A stretch of DNA of 36,359 bases, from the NCBI GenBank assembly GCA_026391555.1, contig JAPLEB010000158.1, positions 1-36,359 of the forward strand, in the 5' to 3' direction. The notes under the pieces were generated by a model. It made no database searches and was not told the origin of the DNA. It saw only the letters and a program-made list of their open reading frames with translations. This stretch comes from Bacteroidia bacterium. Lineage in GTDB: Bacteria > Bacteroidota > Bacteroidia > Bacteroidales > VadinHA17. Made by a program: the position numbers and the translations under genes. This document shows, one piece after another, positions 33,361 to 36,359 of the stretch (positions are counted from its first letter, which is position 1; every line of letters begins with the position of its first letter).

Positions 33361-34614
33361 CATACCTGGAACTTCCCATTTAACCGGTATTCGTACTGAA
33401 GGGTAAGGATTTATTTGATTAAAATCATAGTTAACATCATATTTGCTTGAAGGAGGTTTATTATAGAAGTATTTATCAGAAAAATCCAGTATGGCAAACC
33501 AGTCAATTATATTCTGAGCGTGTTCCCCTGTTCTGAAGTGCATAGCTATATTATTTTCCACTCCCAACCATTTGTAAACTTTTTTTGCTGCTTCAAAAGT
33601 CAGCCATGCACCAAATGGATTAGCCCAATAATCCTGATAAGCATGTACATTAAAAAATGCTCTTGGAGCAATAACTATCTTGCCAAAATGTGCATCAAAG
33701 GGAACCCTTGACTCAAAACCGGCCAATTTGTAATATTCTCCGGTCCACCAATGAGGAAACTCTATAATATGGTCTCCAATGTGCTGCTCAGGTTGTCCGG
33801 TTAGTTCATAATACAAGTGACTGGAAGTTCCTCCCAGACCGGAAGAGCTGGGAGCAGTTATGGCTATCCTTTCATCAAATATACCTCCGCAAAAAGCTGT
33901 TTTTCCTCCTCTTGAATGACCTGTAACAACAATCTTCCCTATGTCAACAAAATCAAGTTTTTCAAAATAATCTATTATTAATTTATATCCCCAGGCCCAT
34001 GCTGCTATTGTGCCCCAGTTGTATTCAGGATATAAAAGGAAAACTCCATTATTCCTGTTCTCATCAAGTTTCCCATTAACATCTGAACTCAGATCACGCG
34101 TATCATAAGCACAGTATATATAACCCCTCTTAATTAGCTCAAGTTCTGCCTCTTCAGGTATAAAACGCGCACGATTTACAATTATATCATTTAGATCAGG
34201 GTTATTATTGATAATAACCGGGAAAGGTCCATTCCCTTTTGGTTTGATCAACCCAAAATGAAAATCAAGAGATTTGCCATTTCGTTTAATTGTTAAAGTA
34301 TAGAGTTTCCTTGTAGCAGTGCCATTATAAATATCTTCTGAAAGGGTTTCTTTGATAACTGCATCTTTGGGGGTTAAAGGCATTGTACCATACTGGTAGT
34401 GCTCCAACATTGCTATAATATACTTCCGTTGCTCTGGCCATTCTTCATGTGACTTAATTCTGGAACCATCAGGTTTTAAAAACGGATCGGGTAGTCCCCC
34501 TTGACGAATAAATTCTTTCGCTGTTTTCCATTGATAGTTTATTACATTGTTTTGTGCATAGGAAACATTAATAACAATGTACAAAATAACAAATGAGATT
34601 TTTAATTTTTTCAT
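33358..34614 (-). CDS. Secreted alpha/beta hydrolase, CE15/acetylxylan-esterase-like
   Basis: Start ATG 34614 gives 418 residues with a Sec signal (MKKLKISFVILYIVINVSYA); three codons further up only a TTG is available. The nucleophile elbow is GHSRGGKTA with Ser234, the putative catalytic His is His365 (FRTGEHAQNIIDW), and the region between holds WWTGEYYKLAGFESRVPFDA and VIAPRAFF. The GxSRxGK elbow is typical of glucuronoyl esterases (CE15) and related carbohydrate esterases, but the position of the CE15 acid (Glu in a PQESG-like stretch) reads PSSSGLGG here, so the acid must come from elsewhere. A likely role is removal of ester groups from a polysaccharide in the periplasm. It is a paralogue of, and 122 nt downstream of, the gene at 34737-36077. 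Confidence 0.85.
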   Translation of the reverse strand: MKKLKISFVILYIVINVSYAQNNVINYQWKTAKEFIRQGGLPDPFLKPDGSRIKSHEEWPEQRKYIIAMLEHYQYGTMPLTPKDAVIKETLSEDIYNGTATRKLYTLTIKRNGKSLDFHFGLIKPKGNGPFPVIINNNPDLNDIIVNRARFIPEEAELELIKRGYIYCAYDTRDLSSDVNGKLDENRNNGVFLLYPEYNWGTIAAWAWGYKLIIDYFEKLDFVDIGKIVVTGHSRGGKTAFCGGIFDERIAITAPSSSGLGGTSSHLYYELTGQPEQHIGDHIIEFPHWWTGEYYKLAGFESRVPFDAHFGKIVIAPRAFFNVHAYQDYWANPFGAWLTFEAAKKVYKWLGVENNIAMHFRTGEHAQNIIDWFAILDFSDKYFYNKPPSSKYDVNYDFNQINPYPSVRIPVKWEVPGM

Positions 34615-34736
34615 GATAATCAATTTAAAGATGGAAATTTAATATTCATTCATCGTATCCAGGATTTAATAATTATTTTTATTTATATATTTAATATCTG
34701 CAAAATTTCACATGGCTGAACAATTATCAATCAGAT

Positions 34737-36077
34737 TCACTTAGTATTCTTCTTGAACAGTACATCCGCGTGGTCGAGGTAAAGCTTCCAATCGAACTTC
34801 TCGAGATTATGGCCACCCTCGCGCATGTGGTAAGCGATGTGTCCATTGATCAGAAGATCATTCACCAGGGGCATTTCGTCTTTCATGGGCTGGGCCTTGC
34901 CATACATCACCCATACCTTCGATGCCTCAATAAGGGAAAGCCACGAACCTCTCGGATCAGCCCACAAGTCTTCTGACGCATTTCCACACTGATAACCGCG
35001 CGGAGCAACAAGCGCTACCACCATGTGTTGATCAAAAGGCATAGTACTCTCATTGCCGGCATAGGTTTTATATTTGGGAGCGAACCAATGGGAATTTTTC
35101 CTGGTCATTTCCAATATATAGTTACCAAAGCGGCGGCGGCTTAGTGAGGATCCGCCCTCGCCGGAACAGTTGGAACATGTAAGCGCAATTCTTGTGTCCT
35201 GGGCGCCTGCCCAAAGCGCAGCCTTGCCACCTCGGGAGTGTCCTACCATGGCGACTTGCGCAGCGTTGACATCGGGATCAATTTCGAAATAATCAATCGC
35301 CCGTGACCCTGCCCAGCCCCAGGCGCTAAGAGCTCCCCAGGTTAGTTCATCCGGCTTCGCATAATGTTGCCTGTAAAATACCCGTATACCTGTGGCGGCA
35401 TTGGGTTCATCAGGTTCAACTTCTGCAGAAACGTCAATGACTGCAATAGCATAGCCCCGTTCGATCACATACTTTGCAGGCCAGAAATCAGATATGGAAT
35501 CGCCTGTCTGGTCAATTTTTTCAATACCACGATGGTTGAGCTCCAAAAAAACAGGAGATTTGGTACCGGGATGATTTGGAACAAACAGCGTGAGATGAAA
35601 CGTAAAAGGCTCATCCTTAAGTTGAAAGCTTATAGCAACACGCTTGAGTGTAGCCTTGCCTCCCATGGCATGTGGGTCAGACTCTACAACACGGAAGGTG
35701 AGATTGTCTGGCTTTGGTGGTGCAAAACCATAAACCTCGGTCCGGAACAGGTTGAGCAGCTCGCTACGGCGCTGCTGATCCCAAACTGCGGTGGTCGCGA
35801 CCTTCTTTCCGTTTGCCAGTGTGAAAATGTCCGGCAAGGTGTAATTTGGTACCTTGGCTTCGTCAAAATTATTAGCCGGTTGTGCGGCGGAACGCGCATC
35901 CACTAATTCTTTGGAAACCTTCCAGGTAAACTTCTTTTCATATTTTGAGAAGTCATTGACGGAGTTAGATTCTTGTTGAGCGCTTGAATTACCCGTGTTG
36001 AGCCATAAGAGCGTTATTGCAATCGTAACTAGCCAGCGATGTGTTTGGTAAAAGTTGGACATGCCTACGTTATTCAT
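34737..36077 (-). CDS. Secreted alpha/beta hydrolase, CE15/acetylxylan-esterase-like
   Basis: A 446-residue protein with signal peptide (about 1-33, ending NSSAQ); Met6 is an alternative start. The nucleophile elbow is GHSRGGKAALWAGA with Ser281, followed by TRIALTCSNCSGEGGSS, and the putative catalytic His is His423 (MREGGHNLEKFDW). WFAPKYKTYAGNESTMPFDQ and LVAPRGYQ are shared in pattern with the paralogue at 33358. The acid position of CE15 enzymes is Cys304 by eye alignment; Glu307 in SGEGG could serve instead. Codon usage and base composition are noticeably more GC-rich than in the paralogue next door, so the two genes probably did not arise by a local duplication. A debranching esterase role on plant or algal polysaccharide is the best guess. 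Confidence 0.85.
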   Translation of the reverse strand: MNNVGMSNFYQTHRWLVTIAITLLWLNTGNSSAQQESNSVNDFSKYEKKFTWKVSKELVDARSAAQPANNFDEAKVPNYTLPDIFTLANGKKVATTAVWDQQRRSELLNLFRTEVYGFAPPKPDNLTFRVVESDPHAMGGKATLKRVAISFQLKDEPFTFHLTLFVPNHPGTKSPVFLELNHRGIEKIDQTGDSISDFWPAKYVIERGYAIAVIDVSAEVEPDEPNAATGIRVFYRQHYAKPDELTWGALSAWGWAGSRAIDYFEIDPDVNAAQVAMVGHSRGGKAALWAGAQDTRIALTCSNCSGEGGSSLSRRRFGNYILEMTRKNSHWFAPKYKTYAGNESTMPFDQHMVVALVAPRGYQCGNASEDLWADPRGSWLSLIEASKVWVMYGKAQPMKDEMPLVNDLLINGHIAYHMREGGHNLEKFDWKLYLDHADVLFKKNTK

Positions 36078-36188
36078 GATTTCTTTATTTAGGTGATCTT
36101 AATTTCTTTATAACCAATATTGTTCTCATCTTTCAATTTAACATTGGATAGACAAAGGAGAATTTTACAATTAATTAATGAATTCTAC

Positions 36189-36338
36189 TCATTCCTGAAA
36201 TTTGTAGTACATCCTGGCATAGATGATAATAATATTTGGTAATTTTTGTTGATTATTTCCAGCAACTGCTAATGGCAATGACCAAAACAATGCATTATGC
36301 ACTGTAAGTCTGGCAATTTTTGAAACGGATAAAGACAT
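36189..36338 (-). pseudogene. Sulfatase N-terminal remnant
   Basis: ATG 36338 opens a 49-codon frame: a signal-peptide-like start (MSLSVSKIARLTVHNALFWS, then LPLAVAG) and then KLPNIIIIYA, the standard first beta-strand of sulfatases, normally continued by the metal-binding Asp-Asp. Here the next residues are RMYYKFQE and a stop. The break occurs exactly before the Asp pair, so the rest of the gene has been deleted. The remaining 110 nt to the esterase start show no further sulfatase sequence. Together with the fragment at 33248 this suggests that one or more sulfatase genes were lost from this locus. Confidence 0.55.
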
Positions 36339-36359
36339 CATAATATTTAAATGTTTCGA

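Noticed and set aside
35364-35906. 180-codon plus-strand open frame
   Set aside because: It is antisense to the esterase gene, which has clear signal peptide and active-site motifs; the plus frame has no domain pattern.
1-36359. CRISPR array
   Set aside because: No regularly spaced short repeats were seen; the three-copy repeat at 29054-32037 is irregularly spaced and tied to ATPase gene ends.

Overview
The window reads as AT-rich chromosomal DNA of a Bacteroidota bacterium. The evidence is three SusC/SusD-type outer-membrane uptake pairs, lipoproteins with Bacteroidota-style lipoboxes, an ECF sigma/FecR anti-sigma/STN-SusC signalling set, an iduronate-sulfatase-like Ser-type sulfatase, and candidate TAnnTTTG promoter elements. 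The species cannot be named from the sequence.

Layout. (1) 1-781: the 5' part of a secreted protein on the minus strand runs off the left edge. It faces a divergent AraC-family regulator (782-1702, +) across a long regulatory gap. (2) 1738-17040, minus strand: a tightly packed seven-gene operon. In transcription order it encodes a multi-FAS1 lipoprotein, SusC, SusD, two FAS1 lipoproteins with a beta-rich C-terminal module, a second SusC and a second SusD. No glycoside hydrolase or polysaccharide lyase is recognisable in it. (3) 17256-18761: a Tat-exported Ser-type sulfatase. Its upstream region carries an about 95% identical copy of the 210-nt block that lies between the AraC gene and the truncated gene. 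Both copies contain the same tandem direct repeat of 22 and 21 nt, so the two minus-strand genes look like targets of one regulator, plausibly the AraC protein. (4) 19659-26999: a SusD, a SusC with STN domain, a FecR anti-sigma factor and an ECF sigma factor, closed by a strong 14-bp stem terminator and bordered by REP-like palindromes.

(5) 27245-33150: an accessory stretch with three different DUF4143-type AAA ATPases, a truncated duplicate of one of them, a short repeat in three copies, a 26-bp perfect palindrome at the promoter of one ATPase, a degraded transposase fragment and a HEPN/MNT toxin-antitoxin pair. (6) 33248-36338, minus strand: two related secreted alpha/beta hydrolases (CE15/acetylxylan-esterase-like) flanked by what look like debris of deleted sulfatase genes, namely a short 'YAAMAKDMDTEIGK' piece and a sulfatase N-terminus that stops just before the metal-binding Asp pair.

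Overall this is a nutrient-acquisition region, probably for a sulfated or esterified glycan or glycoconjugate. Part of it is under AraC control and part under ECF/anti-sigma control, and it sits next to a small mobile or defence-type island. The points most worth a second look are the duplicated regulatory block with tandem operators, the FAS1-rich SusC/D operon without enzymes, the palindromic operator of the ATPase gene, and the sulfatase debris.
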